Positions 34,399 to 42,512 of a stretch of 64,000 bases of DNA are shown here, one piece after another. Under the pieces are notes generated by a model. That model did not search any database. It saw only the letters and a list, made by a program, of their open reading frames with translations, and was not told the origin of the DNA. Position 1 is the first letter of the stretch, and every line of letters begins with the position of its first letter. The translations under genes and the position numbers were made by a program. Source of the DNA: a virus; IMG/VR virus record IMGVR_UViG_3300009160_000029, positions 1-64,000 of that record; one strand, 5' to 3'.

Positions 34399-34578
34399 AT
34401 GAACAATCTTAATAGAGATTGTATTAATCACCTTAATTGTTTAGGCATTCCTTGTTGTTTGCTTAAACAATGCAAGTGCGAAGAACCATTCACTTTGCAG
34501 AAACATATATCCACACCCGATACACCTATCAAAACTCCATCAGAATTACTCCAGGATGAATTGGAGCCGATTCTCTAA
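34399..34578 (+). CDS. Small Cys-rich protein, 59 aa
   Basis: ATG 34399, 3 bp after the previous stop. Six Cys in the first 27 residues (positions 8, 14, 19, 20, 25, 27) plus His11, then a Pro/Thr-rich part ending in LLQDELEPIL. A compact zinc-binding or redox fold is possible. No family recognised, and codon usage fits the neighbours. Confidence 0.5.
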   Translation: MNNLNRDCINHLNCLGIPCCLLKQCKCEEPFTLQKHISTPDTPIKTPSELLQDELEPIL

Positions 34579-34581
34579 ACC

Positions 34582-34610
34582 TTTACATACAAGTATTTTT
34601 ATAATATAAT
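34582..34610 (+). promoter_or_regulatory. Early/middle promoter upstream of 34618 gene
   Basis: -35 TTTACA 34582-34587, -10 TATAAT 34605-34610, spacing 17 bp; preceded by c and followed by tacaag as in the uvsY copy. The ATG is 7 bp behind the -10, so a leader is nearly absent. Confidence 0.8.
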
Positions 34611-34617
34611 ATAGTCT

Positions 34618-34938
34618 ATGAATCAAAATAATCCACAAGTTAAAATAATCGTATTGTTAAATGGTCAACATATGATTGGTAAAGTAATTAAAGAAGATGA
34701 AAAGGAACTTACTATTGAAGCACCTGCTGTTATATTAACAGGTGAAGATGGTAAGGAACAAAAAAGAATGTCATTAGCATTCGCACCATTTCTTCCATTC
34801 TCATCAGATAAAGTATTTACTTTTAGATCAGATATGATATTAACAACATCAATTCCAGCAGAAGCATTAACTAACGAATATAATCGTATGTTTGGCTCTG
34901 GTTTGGATATTATAACAAAACCATCTTTAATCGTATAA
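34618..34938 (+). CDS. Sm-like fold hypothetical protein (paralogue of 19433 gene)
   Basis: 106 residues. Strand order VKIIVLLNGQHMIGKVIKED, KELTIEAPAVIL, KVFTFRSDMILTTSI is that of an Sm/LSm barrel, and the VFTF plus Y/N-R end match the 19433 protein. Common in marine T4-like phages; role unknown, perhaps RNA binding or virion assembly. It has its own promoter. Confidence 0.6.
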   Translation: MNQNNPQVKIIVLLNGQHMIGKVIKEDEKELTIEAPAVILTGEDGKEQKRMSLAFAPFLPFSSDKVFTFRSDMILTTSIPAEALTNEYNRMFGSGLDIITKPSLIV

Positions 34939-34948
34939 TTAAAGAAAC

Positions 34949-34977
34949 TTTACTTCCAAGAAATTTTATAGTATAAT
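34949..34977 (+). promoter_or_regulatory. Early/middle promoter upstream of 35032 gene
   Basis: -35 TTTACT 34949-34954, -10 TATAAT 34972-34977, spacing 17 bp with the tccaagaaattttatag spacer close to that at 24601. The leader to ATG 35032 is about 48 nt and contains acaaggag. Confidence 0.8.
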
Positions 34978-35031
34978 ATATGGTAGTAAAGTAAAAATAA
35001 ACAATATAGTACAACAAGGAGTAAATATATA

Positions 35032-35382
35032 ATGACTATACTAAAAAGAATGTTCGGTAGAAAATCTTCTGCAAGAAGTGTAAAACCAACATTATCGAAA
35101 AAAGCGAAAGTGTTAAACCTTTTATCAAAAGGTGAAAACATTGCATGGAAAACAATCAGAGATAGATTTGATCTAGAATCTCCAAGAGCGATGATTGACA
35201 CATTAAGAGCAGAAGGTCATATGATTTATGGCAATAAAGTTGCTGGTAAAACATATTACAGACTAGGAGCACCAACAAGAGCAATTATTGCTGCTGGTAT
35301 TCAAGCTTTATATGGTACAAAATTCAAATATTCTAATTGGAAAAATCCAGTAAGAAAATCTGAATTGTCACCAATTAACTAA
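35032..35382 (+). CDS. Winged helix-turn-helix protein
   Basis: 116 residues, basic. Residues about 23-80 (KKAKVLNLLSKGENIAWKTIRDRFDLESPRAMIDTLRAEG then a GKTYYRLG wing) match a helix-turn-helix with wing as in phage or archaeal regulators. The C-terminus is Tyr/Lys rich. The predicted role is DNA or promoter binding. It lies just before the DNA polymerase leader, so it could control polymerase expression. Confidence 0.7.
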   Translation: MTILKRMFGRKSSARSVKPTLSKKAKVLNLLSKGENIAWKTIRDRFDLESPRAMIDTLRAEGHMIYGNKVAGKTYYRLGAPTRAIIAAGIQALYGTKFKYSNWKNPVRKSELSPIN

Positions 35383-35389
35383 TTAAAGA

Positions 35390-35497
35390 ATTTACTGAGA
35401 GGGCTAAATCCTTGCCAGTAAATAGTGGTGTGCCTTTATCTTCTTCTTCTTAGAATTGAAGAAATTTGTTATGTGCCTTCAAATGTGGCACACCACT
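35390..35497 (+). ncRNA. Structured RNA in the DNA polymerase leader
   Basis: Two stems are stacked next to each other. Stem 1: atttactg (35390-35397) with cagtaaat (35416-35423). Stem 2: agtggtgtgcc (35424-35434) with ggcacaccact (35487-35497), 11 bp perfect. The 52-nt loop of stem 2 can hold a smaller ttcttc/gaagaa stem (35444-35449 with 35458-35463). The region has no reading frame. It may be a cis-acting leader of gp43 mRNA or a processed small RNA. Confidence 0.6.
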
Positions 35498-35512
35498 CTT
35501 AATAAAAAGGTT

Positions 35513-35525
35513 GCGATATATTCGC
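35513..35525 (+). promoter_or_regulatory. Operator-like hairpin before gp43 start
   Basis: gcga (35513-35516) and tcgc (35522-35525) form a small stem with loop tatat directly between the aaaaagg tract and the gp43 ATG. T4 and RB69 polymerases repress their own translation by binding a hairpin at this place; this is an analogy, since the T4 operator sequence is not conserved. Confidence 0.4.
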
Positions 35526-35537
35526 GAGAAAAAATAA

Positions 35538-38042
35538 ATGAATTCTAAAATAGGTACAAATTTTTACACTAACGTTTCCACTACAGCCAACGATGTGCTC
35601 GTTCGAGCAGTCACTGATGTTGGTACTCGAATCCAAGAACGAATCCCTTTTAAACCACACTGTTATATTACCAAAGGAACTGGTGATACACCCTACAAAA
35701 CACTAGACGGAAAACCTTGTTATAGAGTTAATTTTGACTCTATGAAACACGCAAGAACATTTTTTGAAGAATTTAAAACAATCTCTAATTTTGACGTGCA
35801 TGGAATGCTTTCATTCACTCATCAATATATTAATCAAGCATATCCTGAAGCAAGTTTAGATTTTGATTATTACAAAATAAGAATCTATTCTTTAGATATA
35901 GAAACAACAACTGAGAATGGTTTTCCAGACGTAAATAATCCAACTGAATCTATTATACTTCTTTCAGTACAAGACATTCATACTAAAAAAATCATCACAT
36001 GGGGATTAAAAAAATATACAGGAGAACGTACAGATGTTGAATATCGTGCTTTCCCTGATGAGAATGCTATGCTTGATGATTTTATTAAGTGGTGGCATAA
36101 AAATTGTCCAGACATTATTACTGGTTGGAATGTAGGTGCATTTGATACAGTTTATCTTTATAAAAGAATTCAGATATTGCTAGGTGATTATACTGCTAAG
36201 AAATTAAGTCCATGGTCTTTTATTTCATCTAAAACAGTTTCAGTAAGAAATAGACAAACAACATATATTGATTTTGAAGGAACATCTCTTTTAGATTATA
36301 TGAGTTTGTATAAGAAATATACTTATACGAATAAAGAATCTTATAAGCTTGTTGATATAGCACAAGATGAATTAGGTGTGACTAAATTAGATCACAGTGA
36401 ATATGCTTCATTTAAAGAATTTTATACAAAGAACTGGAATAAGTTTGTTGATTATAACATAAGAGATACTGAATTAATTACTCAACTAGAAGATAAAATG
36501 CGTCTTTTAGAATTAATTGTCACTTTTGCATATAAAGCGAAAGTTAATTTTACTGACGTTTATTCTCAAGTAAGAACTTGGGATATGATTATTCACAATC
36601 ACCTTATACAGAAAAATATTATTATTCCACCTAAAAAACCAATAGGAAAAAGTCAACAATTTGAAGGAGCATATGTAAAAGATCCAATCTTAGGAATGCA
36701 TAAATGGGTTGTTGGGTTTGACTTAACTTCACTTTATCCACATTTAATTATGCATTATAATATCTCACCAGAAACAATTCAAAATAAAACTTACAAATCA
36801 GGAGTAGATCATTATCTAAACAATCCAGCTGAGTTTCAAGATGATGAAACTGTTGCTGTAAATGGTTCAGTTTATACAAATAAAATTGAGGGAATGCTTC
36901 CTAATATTATGAATACTTTTTATGCTCAAAGAGATATTGCTAAAAAGAAATTAATAGAAGCTGAAAAACAATTTCAAACAACCAAAGATCCTAAGCTTAA
37001 AAAAGTTATATCAAAATATAATAACGAACAAATGGCTTATAAGATCGCTCTGAATAGTGCTTATGGTGCGATAGGTAATGAACATTTTAGATATTTCGAC
37101 ATACGTATGGCTGAAGCAATCACACTTGGTGGACAACTTGCCATAAAATGGATTCATAATAAGATGAATGATTATGTGAACAAAATTTTAAAAACAGAAA
37201 ATAAAGATTATATTATTGCAGTTGATACAGATTCAATTTATGTAAATTTTGAAAAAATAGTAGAGAAAGCATTCTTAGATGTACCTGATAGAGCAAAGAT
37301 TGTAGCATTTATAGATAAAATTTGTCAAGATAAAATAATACCATATATCAATACTTGTTATGATGAATTAGCAAAACGTCATAATGCTAAGAATAAAATG
37401 ATAATGAAACGAGAGAGTATTTCTGATAGAGCAATATGGACTGCTAAGAAAAGATATATTCTTTCAGTATTAGATCAAGAGGGTATTTCTTATAGTACAC
37501 CAAAATTTAAAATAATGGGTTTAGAAATTGTTAAATCAAGTACACCTATGATTGTAAGGAAAAAGCTTAAAGATGCTCTTCCTATTATATTATATGGCAA
37601 TCAATATGAATTATTTAATTTTATTAACAACTATAAAAAAGAATTTTATAGTTTAAGACCAGAACAGATTGCATTCCCTAGATCATGTCAAGGTATAAAC
37701 GAATATGCTGATTCTGTAAAGATTTATAAACTATCAACACCAATGCATACTCGTGGTGCGTTAATGCATAATCATTTTGTAAATAAAATGAAACTAGCGA
37801 AGAAAATTGCTCTTATAAGAGAAAGTGATAAAATTAAATTCATACATCTTAAAACACCAAATCCTTTACAATCTACAAATGTAATTGCTTTTTTAGACAC
37901 ACTACCAAGTGAATTTAAAGTAGATCAATATATTGATTATGATACAATGTTTCAAAAAGTATTTTTAGATGCTTTAAAGTTGATTATTACACCATTGGGG
38001 TGGAAAACTGAAGAAACAAGTAGTTTAGAAAATTTCTTTTAA
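35538..38042 (+). CDS. gp43: DNA polymerase gp43
   Basis: 834-residue family B replicative polymerase with proofreading. Exonuclease motifs: DIETTTENGFPD (Exo I), WNVGAFDTVY (Exo II), YNIRDTELI (Exo III). Polymerase motifs: DLTSLYPHLI (A), KIALNSAYGAIGN (B) and VDTDSIYV (C), then KKRYIL. The C-terminal end SLENFF matches a clamp-binding tail. T4 gp43 is 898 aa; marine T4-like polymerases are usually ~830. A complex leader (35390-35525) precedes it. Confidence 0.97.
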   Translation: MNSKIGTNFYTNVSTTANDVLVRAVTDVGTRIQERIPFKPHCYITKGTGDTPYKTLDGKPCYRVNFDSMKHARTFFEEFKTISNFDVHGMLSFTHQYINQAYPEASLDFDYYKIRIYSLDIETTTENGFPDVNNPTESIILLSVQDIHTKKIITWGLKKYTGERTDVEYRAFPDENAMLDDFIKWWHKNCPDIITGWNVGAFDTVYLYKRIQILLGDYTAKKLSPWSFISSKTVSVRNRQTTYIDFEGTSLLDYMSLYKKYTYTNKESYKLVDIAQDELGVTKLDHSEYASFKEFYTKNWNKFVDYNIRDTELITQLEDKMRLLELIVTFAYKAKVNFTDVYSQVRTWDMIIHNHLIQKNIIIPPKKPIGKSQQFEGAYVKDPILGMHKWVVGFDLTSLYPHLIMHYNISPETIQNKTYKSGVDHYLNNPAEFQDDETVAVNGSVYTNKIEGMLPNIMNTFYAQRDIAKKKLIEAEKQFQTTKDPKLKKVISKYNNEQMAYKIALNSAYGAIGNEHFRYFDIRMAEAITLGGQLAIKWIHNKMNDYVNKILKTENKDYIIAVDTDSIYVNFEKIVEKAFLDVPDRAKIVAFIDKICQDKIIPYINTCYDELAKRHNAKNKMIMKRESISDRAIWTAKKRYILSVLDQEGISYSTPKFKIMGLEIVKSSTPMIVRKKLKDALPIILYGNQYELFNFINNYKKEFYSLRPEQIAFPRSCQGINEYADSVKIYKLSTPMHTRGALMHNHFVNKMKLAKKIALIRESDKIKFIHLKTPNPLQSTNVIAFLDTLPSEFKVDQYIDYDTMFQKVFLDALKLIITPLGWKTEETSSLENFF

Positions 38043-38083
38043 ATAAGCCATTGATTTTATTAACTTTTTTCTTTACAGAAAGC

Positions 38084-38112
38084 TTTACTTTTAATAAGAA
38101 ATATGGTATAAT
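38084..38112 (+). promoter_or_regulatory. Early/middle promoter after gp43
   Basis: -35 TTTACT 38084-38089, -10 TATAAT 38107-38112, spacing 17 bp; the ATG of the next gene is 10 bp downstream. Confidence 0.8.
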
Positions 38113-38121
38113 ATAGGGTGT

Positions 38122-38337
38122 ATGAGTAATAAAAGTATATTAAAAACTGAAGATATATTAACTGCTATTGATGTGTGTTCAAATATATTAATAGACACAT
38201 TAAAAGACGTTGAATATCTTGAAACTAAAAAAGCAGAGGGTGATCTTGCTGATAGTGAATATCAAGAATTACACTATGCTCGTGGATATTCTGATGCTAT
38301 TCGTACAACAATAAAATACTTAGAAACAATAAAATAA
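38122..38337 (+). CDS. Small helical hypothetical protein
   Basis: 71 residues, mostly helical and acidic (TEDILTAIDVCSNILIDTLKDVEYLETKKAEGDL), ends YLETIK. Promoter directly ahead. It lies 3 bp from the following gene, so they are one operon. No family recognised. Confidence 0.55.
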   Translation: MSNKSILKTEDILTAIDVCSNILIDTLKDVEYLETKKAEGDLADSEYQELHYARGYSDAIRTTIKYLETIK

Positions 38338-38340
38338 ACT

Positions 38341-38886
38341 ATGAAATATATTGACACAGATCTACCAGTAAAAAAAACTATCTTTAAACCAAATTACATA
38401 ACTCGAAAAACAAATTTCAATAATGGAAACGAAGTATATATTCTTAATGTAGTTAATTCTGTTGAAGCTATTAACAAATTATATGGTGAATTTACTTTAG
38501 TGACTGGTAGATATTCTGTATATGATACTGTATCTAAGACACATATAGCTGAATTAAAAACTAGAACCTTTGGTTTATACGATGAACATAATGAAAAGAA
38601 ATTACATCCATTTATATTAAAAGGGTTGATGATTGGAAAGAAAAAATATGACAATCTAATGAGGATTTCAAAACAATTTAATAAACCAACTTTGTATATT
38701 AATCATTTACAAGGTGATCATTTAATTATTTTTAATTTAAATGAAATTGATCCTACAAAATTAAAATTAATTAATATGAGAGTAAAAGATAAAACATCTC
38801 AACAAATTATAATGAAACCGAGTTATCTACTCAACTATACACTTGGATCGTTTTATATTAATCAATTAGAAACACAATATGTTTAA
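38341..38886 (+). CDS. Putative PD-(D/E)XK-like nuclease
   Basis: 181 residues. Residues 58-75 contain YSVYDTVSKTHIAELKTR, a D-x(8)-E-x-K arrangement (Asp62, Glu71, Lys73) on two strands, followed by a KGLMIGKKKYDNLMRIS helix and LYINHLQGDHLIIFNLN strands. This order fits the PD-(D/E)XK endonuclease fold (for instance Holliday-junction or DNA-repair nucleases). It is placed right behind the polymerase. The assignment is by motif only; it could be another hydrolase or a non-catalytic fold. Confidence 0.5.
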   Translation: MKYIDTDLPVKKTIFKPNYITRKTNFNNGNEVYILNVVNSVEAINKLYGEFTLVTGRYSVYDTVSKTHIAELKTRTFGLYDEHNEKKLHPFILKGLMIGKKKYDNLMRISKQFNKPTLYINHLQGDHLIIFNLNEIDPTKLKLINMRVKDKTSQQIIMKPSYLLNYTLGSFYINQLETQYV

Positions 38887-39121
38887 ACTTATATTTAAAG
38901 TTTTATTAGTATTTTGTGTTATATTCACAATACATAGTTTGGCTCGTAAGAATCCAACCTATGATGCTGTAGTTTTAAATTTAATACCAAACAGCTGTGA
39001 TCGTGAATGTAAGAAAAAACTATTTGAAGCTGAGATGGAAGATTCAATGCAACAAATGGCAAAAAGTATAATGAGTGAGTTGTTATATCAAACAAAACAA
39101 ATAACTAAGGATAGACAATAA
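38879..39121 (+). CDS. Small membrane-anchored protein, 80 aa
   Basis: Starts within the end of the upstream gene (8-nt overlap). The N-terminal hydrophobic stretch LIFKVLLVFCVIFTIHSLA anchors it to the membrane. The rest is soluble with two Cys (residues 40 and 44) and a helical, Met/Gln-rich end. Stop and next start overlap. Unknown. Confidence 0.55.
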   Translation: MFKLIFKVLLVFCVIFTIHSLARKNPTYDAVVLNLIPNSCDRECKKKLFEAEMEDSMQQMAKSIMSELLYQTKQITKDRQ

Positions 39122-39558
39122 TGGACACTAAATCTTTTAATTACAAAAAACAATCGCACGTTGAACAAGTGAATGATGAATCTTTTGAAAATAAAGAAAA
39201 GATGAATACTAATAGAAATCAAGATTTAATTGGTGCAGTTATATTTGCAATTATATTAATATTACTTTTAACTTTTATGCCAAAATCTGCTATATCAACT
39301 GAAAAGAAAATTAAAGATGAAATTACAGAATGGTATGAGAACACAACAATTTCGATAGCAAACGAAATAGTTTCTTTAGGAAATTCAGTAATTTCTGTTC
39401 CTAATAAAATAGAAACTGGATTATCTAATTTTTGGCAAGAAACAAAAACATATCAAATTGAAAGCTGGTCTAAAACAAGAGAAGAAAATCCAGTAGTGTT
39501 TTCAACAATTGATAAATTAAAAGAATATTTTGTACCAAATGGAACTGAAACGAAATGA
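39121..39558 (+). CDS. Membrane protein with large charged domains
   Basis: 145 residues with one central transmembrane segment (LIGAVIFAIILILLLTFM, about 39-56), a charged N-terminal part and a C-terminal helical part (ISIANEIVSLGNSVISVPNKIETGL). It overlaps its neighbours on both sides. Unknown. Confidence 0.55.
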   Translation: MDTKSFNYKKQSHVEQVNDESFENKEKMNTNRNQDLIGAVIFAIILILLLTFMPKSAISTEKKIKDEITEWYENTTISIANEIVSLGNSVISVPNKIETGLSNFWQETKTYQIESWSKTREENPVVFSTIDKLKEYFVPNGTETK

Positions 39559-39641
39559 TATTATCTTATATATTTTTAATCATATTTTTTGCTGTAATAA
39601 TTGGATTATGGTATCTATTAATTTCAGATATAATTAAATAA
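39555..39641 (+). CDS. Membrane micropeptide, 28 aa
   Basis: ATG 39555 overlaps the preceding stop (atga) and its own stop overlaps the following ATG (taatg). Nearly the whole peptide is one transmembrane helix (YIFLIIFFAVIIGLWYLLI). The perfect chained overlap is the main support that it is translated. Confidence 0.5.
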   Translation: MILSYIFLIIFFAVIIGLWYLLISDIIK

Positions 39642-39853
39642 TGCATATGTTATATAATAAAATATTTATACATAAACTTGTTGAAGATCTAGATGATGTA
39701 AGAGAGTATGTTGAAAACAACATGCCAGTTGCAGCAATTTCTAGAATCAATTTAATTAAAAAAGATATATTAAAAGCATCAAGTGCTATTGATCAAGAAA
39801 CTAAAATTAGAGGTAAGGTGACTGTAATTAGAAGAAAAGGGAATCATTGCTAA
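39641..39853 (+). CDS. Small basic hypothetical protein
   Basis: 70 residues, helical (VEDLDDVREYVENNMPVAAISRINLIKKDIL), basic C-terminus. Linked to both neighbours by 1-nt overlaps. No family recognised. Confidence 0.5.
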   Translation: MHMLYNKIFIHKLVEDLDDVREYVENNMPVAAISRINLIKKDILKASSAIDQETKIRGKVTVIRRKGNHC

Positions 39854-40245
39854 TGAAAAGATTTATTTTTTTAACTATATTCTACCTTATGCTTAGTTTT
39901 TTCCTTGCGAAAGCAGTGAGCGCACAAGCGATAGTAAGATCTTTCAATTCAGATGCATTTGTCACAGCTTATATTAATGGCAATGCGTATGGGTATGATG
40001 CAGATAGAATTAATCGACAATCTGGTCCGAGAAATTCCTGCATTTATGAAAGTCAAGAAAGAACCAAAGATGGTGTAGTTATTGGCAGAGATGAAGTGAA
40101 GCGATGCCACGAAGAAGTAAAAACTGGTGAAAGTGATTCTTCTTTAATAAAAGATTTGATTACATCACCTCTTGGTGAAACGATGATAGTACTAATGTCT
40201 TCTCTTTTATTACAAAGAGTTGCTGGTGGTACATCTGCTAGATAG
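39853..40245 (+). CDS. Exported protein with C-terminal membrane segment
   Basis: 130 residues from ATG 39853 (a TTG 6 nt upstream is rejected). Signal peptide: KRFIFLTIFYLMLSFFLA, likely cleavage after VSA. The mature part has two Cys (about 66 and 83, a possible disulfide) and a C-terminal segment GETMIVLMSSLLLQRVAGG that may re-enter the membrane. Function unknown. Confidence 0.55.
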   Translation: MKRFIFLTIFYLMLSFFLAKAVSAQAIVRSFNSDAFVTAYINGNAYGYDADRINRQSGPRNSCIYESQERTKDGVVIGRDEVKRCHEEVKTGESDSSLIKDLITSPLGETMIVLMSSLLLQRVAGGTSAR

Positions 40246-40260
40246 AAAGGAGGAAACGAT

Positions 40261-40713
40261 ATGAAAAAAATATTATTAATAGGTTCGTTAATGTTCTTAG
40301 GAGCATGTGCTGGTAATTTGTCTAAATTAGATGGCAAAGCATCAGTTGACGGAAACGAAGATTTAATTAAAGTTGCAGCATTAGTATGTAATGAATTTAA
40401 ATCTACTGACGCAGTATTATATGGCTGTGGTTCTGGTGTGTCTTCAGACATGGAGTTATCAAAATCAAAAGCAATATTAAATGCTAAAATTTCTGTTGCC
40501 GATGTATTATCAAACAGCTTAACAAAACAAGAAACATTGTCAACGACTGAAAGTACAAAAGACGGAGTAAATCGTCAGTATCAGTCAACAGAGAAAAACC
40601 AAACATTTGAACAATCCTTATCAAAGTATAAAGTTGTTTATGATAAACAATTTTTAGATCAAGGAAGATTCAGATCTTTTATAGTGATTGAATATAAAAT
40701 AAAATCTCTATAA
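40261..40713 (+). CDS. Lipoprotein, periplasm/outer-membrane type
   Basis: 150 residues with a strong aaaggagg ribosome site. The signal KKILLIGSLMFLGAC ends in lipobox LGAC (Cys16). The mature part resembles LPP20-type lipoproteins by its end (GRFRSFIVIEYKI) and by SKSKAILNAKISVADVLS. A phage lipoprotein made in infection may alter the host envelope, for example to exclude other phages. Confidence 0.65.
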   Translation: MKKILLIGSLMFLGACAGNLSKLDGKASVDGNEDLIKVAALVCNEFKSTDAVLYGCGSGVSSDMELSKSKAILNAKISVADVLSNSLTKQETLSTTESTKDGVNRQYQSTEKNQTFEQSLSKYKVVYDKQFLDQGRFRSFIVIEYKIKSL

Positions 40714-40720
40714 TCCCATC

Positions 40721-40749
40721 TTTACTTGCAATTAAAAATGGGGTATAAT
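40721..40749 (+). promoter_or_regulatory. Early/middle promoter of the uvsX-gp41-modification operon
   Basis: -35 TTTACT 40721-40726, -10 TATAAT 40744-40749, spacing 17 bp. It precedes a run of tightly spaced or overlapping genes up to 48923 with no terminator-like hairpin noticed between. Confidence 0.8.
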
Positions 40750-40764
40750 ATACCTATACCCCAT
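40738..40764 (+). promoter_or_regulatory. Palindrome overlapping the -10 of the uvsX promoter
   Basis: atggggtata (40738-40747) pairs with tataccccat (40755-40764), 10 bp perfect, loop atatacc. The -10 element lies in the left arm. It could be an operator for a dimeric repressor or a 5' mRNA hairpin. No other promoter copy here has such a palindrome. Confidence 0.6.
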
Positions 40765-40773
40765 AAAAATATT

Positions 40774-40941
40774 ATGAAAACCTTAAAAGAATTAAAAATA
40801 GAATTAAAAGAACTTCAAAACGAACACGAGTTTGAATCAACTAACTATCTAAAAAACAATTATAATCTCAAAAAAATAGAAGAAGATATTGTTGAATTAC
40901 AAGATACAATCAATAAAAGGGAGAAATATACAAATGCCTGA
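40774..40941 (+). CDS. Small coiled-coil protein, 55 aa
   Basis: Start ATG 40774 is chosen because an upstream TTG lies within the promoter. A single Lys/Glu/Leu-rich coiled coil ([18 protein letters not shown], then [14 protein letters not shown]). It overlaps uvsX by 8 nt. Unknown. Confidence 0.5.
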   Translation: MKTLKELKIELKELQNEHEFESTNYLKNNYNLKKIEEDIVELQDTINKREKYTNA

Positions 40942-42031
40942 TTTTTTAAAAGACGCAATAAAAGATATTAATAACGAATATGCTGGTACAGCTGATGGTG
41001 ATTTAGTCGGAGATTCTACATCATTTGTAGATACTGGATCTTATATATTCAATGCTTTATTATCTGGTAATATCTATGATGGCTTACCAGCAAACAAAAT
41101 TACTGCATTAGCAGGAGAACCATCAAGTGGAAAAACATTTTTCACATTAGGAATTTGTAAAACATTTCAAGAATTAGGGAAACAAGCAGGCATTATATAC
41201 TTTGAAACAGAGGGTGCTATCACTAAGGATATGTTAGCTGAAAGAGGAATAGATCCTAAAAGATTTGTATTAATACCTGTATCAACAGTACAAGAATTTA
41301 GAAATCAAGCTACAAAAATTTGTGATAATATTGATAGAGTTCCACTTGAAGCAAGACATCCTATTTTAATTGTATTAGATTCTCTTGGTAATCTTTCAAC
41401 TGAAAAAGAAGTAAAAGATATTATTGAAGGAAACGACACACGTGATATGACGAGAGCACAATTAATTCGTGGTGCTTTCAGAGTACTTGCTTTAAGATTA
41501 TCTAAAATACAAGTTCCTATGATTGTCACAAACCACACATATGATGTAATTGGGGCTTATGTACCAACAAAAGAAATGGGTGGTGGTTCTGGATTAAAAT
41601 ATGCTGCATCAACAATCGTGTATCTATCTAAAACAAAAGACAGAGACAGTGAAAAAAATGTAGTTGGTAATATTGTAAAAGCCACTTTACAAAAATCTAG
41701 ATTTACAAGAGAGTTTTTGAAAGCTGAAATAAAACTTTCGTATGAAAAAGGTCTTGACAGATACTATGGATTAATTGACGTTGCAGTTGATGCTGGTATA
41801 TGGAAAGATGAGGGTGGAAGAATTGATGTTGGTGGAACCAAAGTTTTTGGTAAAGCTATTAAAGAAAACCCTGAGAAATATTTTACAAAAGAAGTATTAG
41901 ATAAAATAAATGAATATACTCAAAAAGCATTCAGATATGGATCTACTATTGAACTATCAGATAAAGTGAGTGAAATACAACCAGAAGAGAAAAAAGATGG
42001 TGGACGAAAAACAAAATCAAAATCCGAATAA
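40934..42031 (+). CDS. uvsX: Recombinase UvsX
   Basis: 365-residue RecA-family strand-exchange protein (T4 391 aa). ATG 40934 has a gggaga site and gives the typical [17 protein letters not shown] start. Walker [10 protein letters not shown] near 67; Walker [10 protein letters not shown] near 150; the L2-like region with [14 protein letters not shown] follows. The acidic C-terminal tail is typical. It overlaps the next gene. Confidence 0.95.
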   Translation: MPDFLKDAIKDINNEYAGTADGDLVGDSTSFVDTGSYIFNALLSGNIYDGLPANKITALAGEPSSGKTFFTLGICKTFQELGKQAGIIYFETEGAITKDMLAERGIDPKRFVLIPVSTVQEFRNQATKICDNIDRVPLEARHPILIVLDSLGNLSTEKEVKDIIEGNDTRDMTRAQLIRGAFRVLALRLSKIQVPMIVTNHTYDVIGAYVPTKEMGGGSGLKYAASTIVYLSKTKDRDSEKNVVGNIVKATLQKSRFTREFLKAEIKLSYEKGLDRYYGLIDVAVDAGIWKDEGGRIDVGGTKVFGKAIKENPEKYFTKEVLDKINEYTQKAFRYGSTIELSDKVSEIQPEEKKDGGRKTKSKSE

Positions 42032-42512
42032 ATCGGAAATTCCAGCTACAAGGGAAAATTTATTTCCTTTCATTAATCCTGACTCATATCAGTCTAAAGA
42101 AGCATATGAAGCAGCAAGGGATGAGTATCTTAAATCACAACCAGTAATTGTACCACCATATGAAACTTTAGAAACTAAAGGTAAATATGGAGCAAATGAA
42201 CTTAGATTTAAAAATGGAATACTTGAAAATGTAGTTGTATCCTTTGGTAAAGTATCATTTGAAAATCAAACAGATGGTAATATTAAATTATTCTACGAGT
42301 ATGATGCTGATGTAGAAAAATCATTACATCCATTTAATGTAGAGATACCAGAAAGTAAGCAATTACTTGAAAGACATTTAGGAGACTTTCTTATGGCTTG
42401 TATAGAAGAACAAGTTAGAAATAAAACTATTTTGTTTAGAGGTGGCAGCGAAGAAATGGAAGCATATACAAAAAAAACTAAAACTGATGAGAATAGAAAC
42501 AACAATACTTAA
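41997..42512 (+). CDS. Hypothetical protein between uvsX and gp41
   Basis: 171 residues from ATG 41997, overlapping uvsX by 35 nt and gp41 by 26 nt. Acidic N-terminus, then beta-rich segments ([22 protein letters not shown]) and a helical end ([18 protein letters not shown]). Not recognised; position suggests a replication or recombination accessory. Confidence 0.55.
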   Translation: MVDEKQNQNPNKSEIPATRENLFPFINPDSYQSKEAYEAARDEYLKSQPVIVPPYETLETKGKYGANELRFKNGILENVVVSFGKVSFENQTDGNIKLFYEYDADVEKSLHPFNVEIPESKQLLERHLGDFLMACIEEQVRNKTILFRGGSEEMEAYTKKTKTDENRNNNT

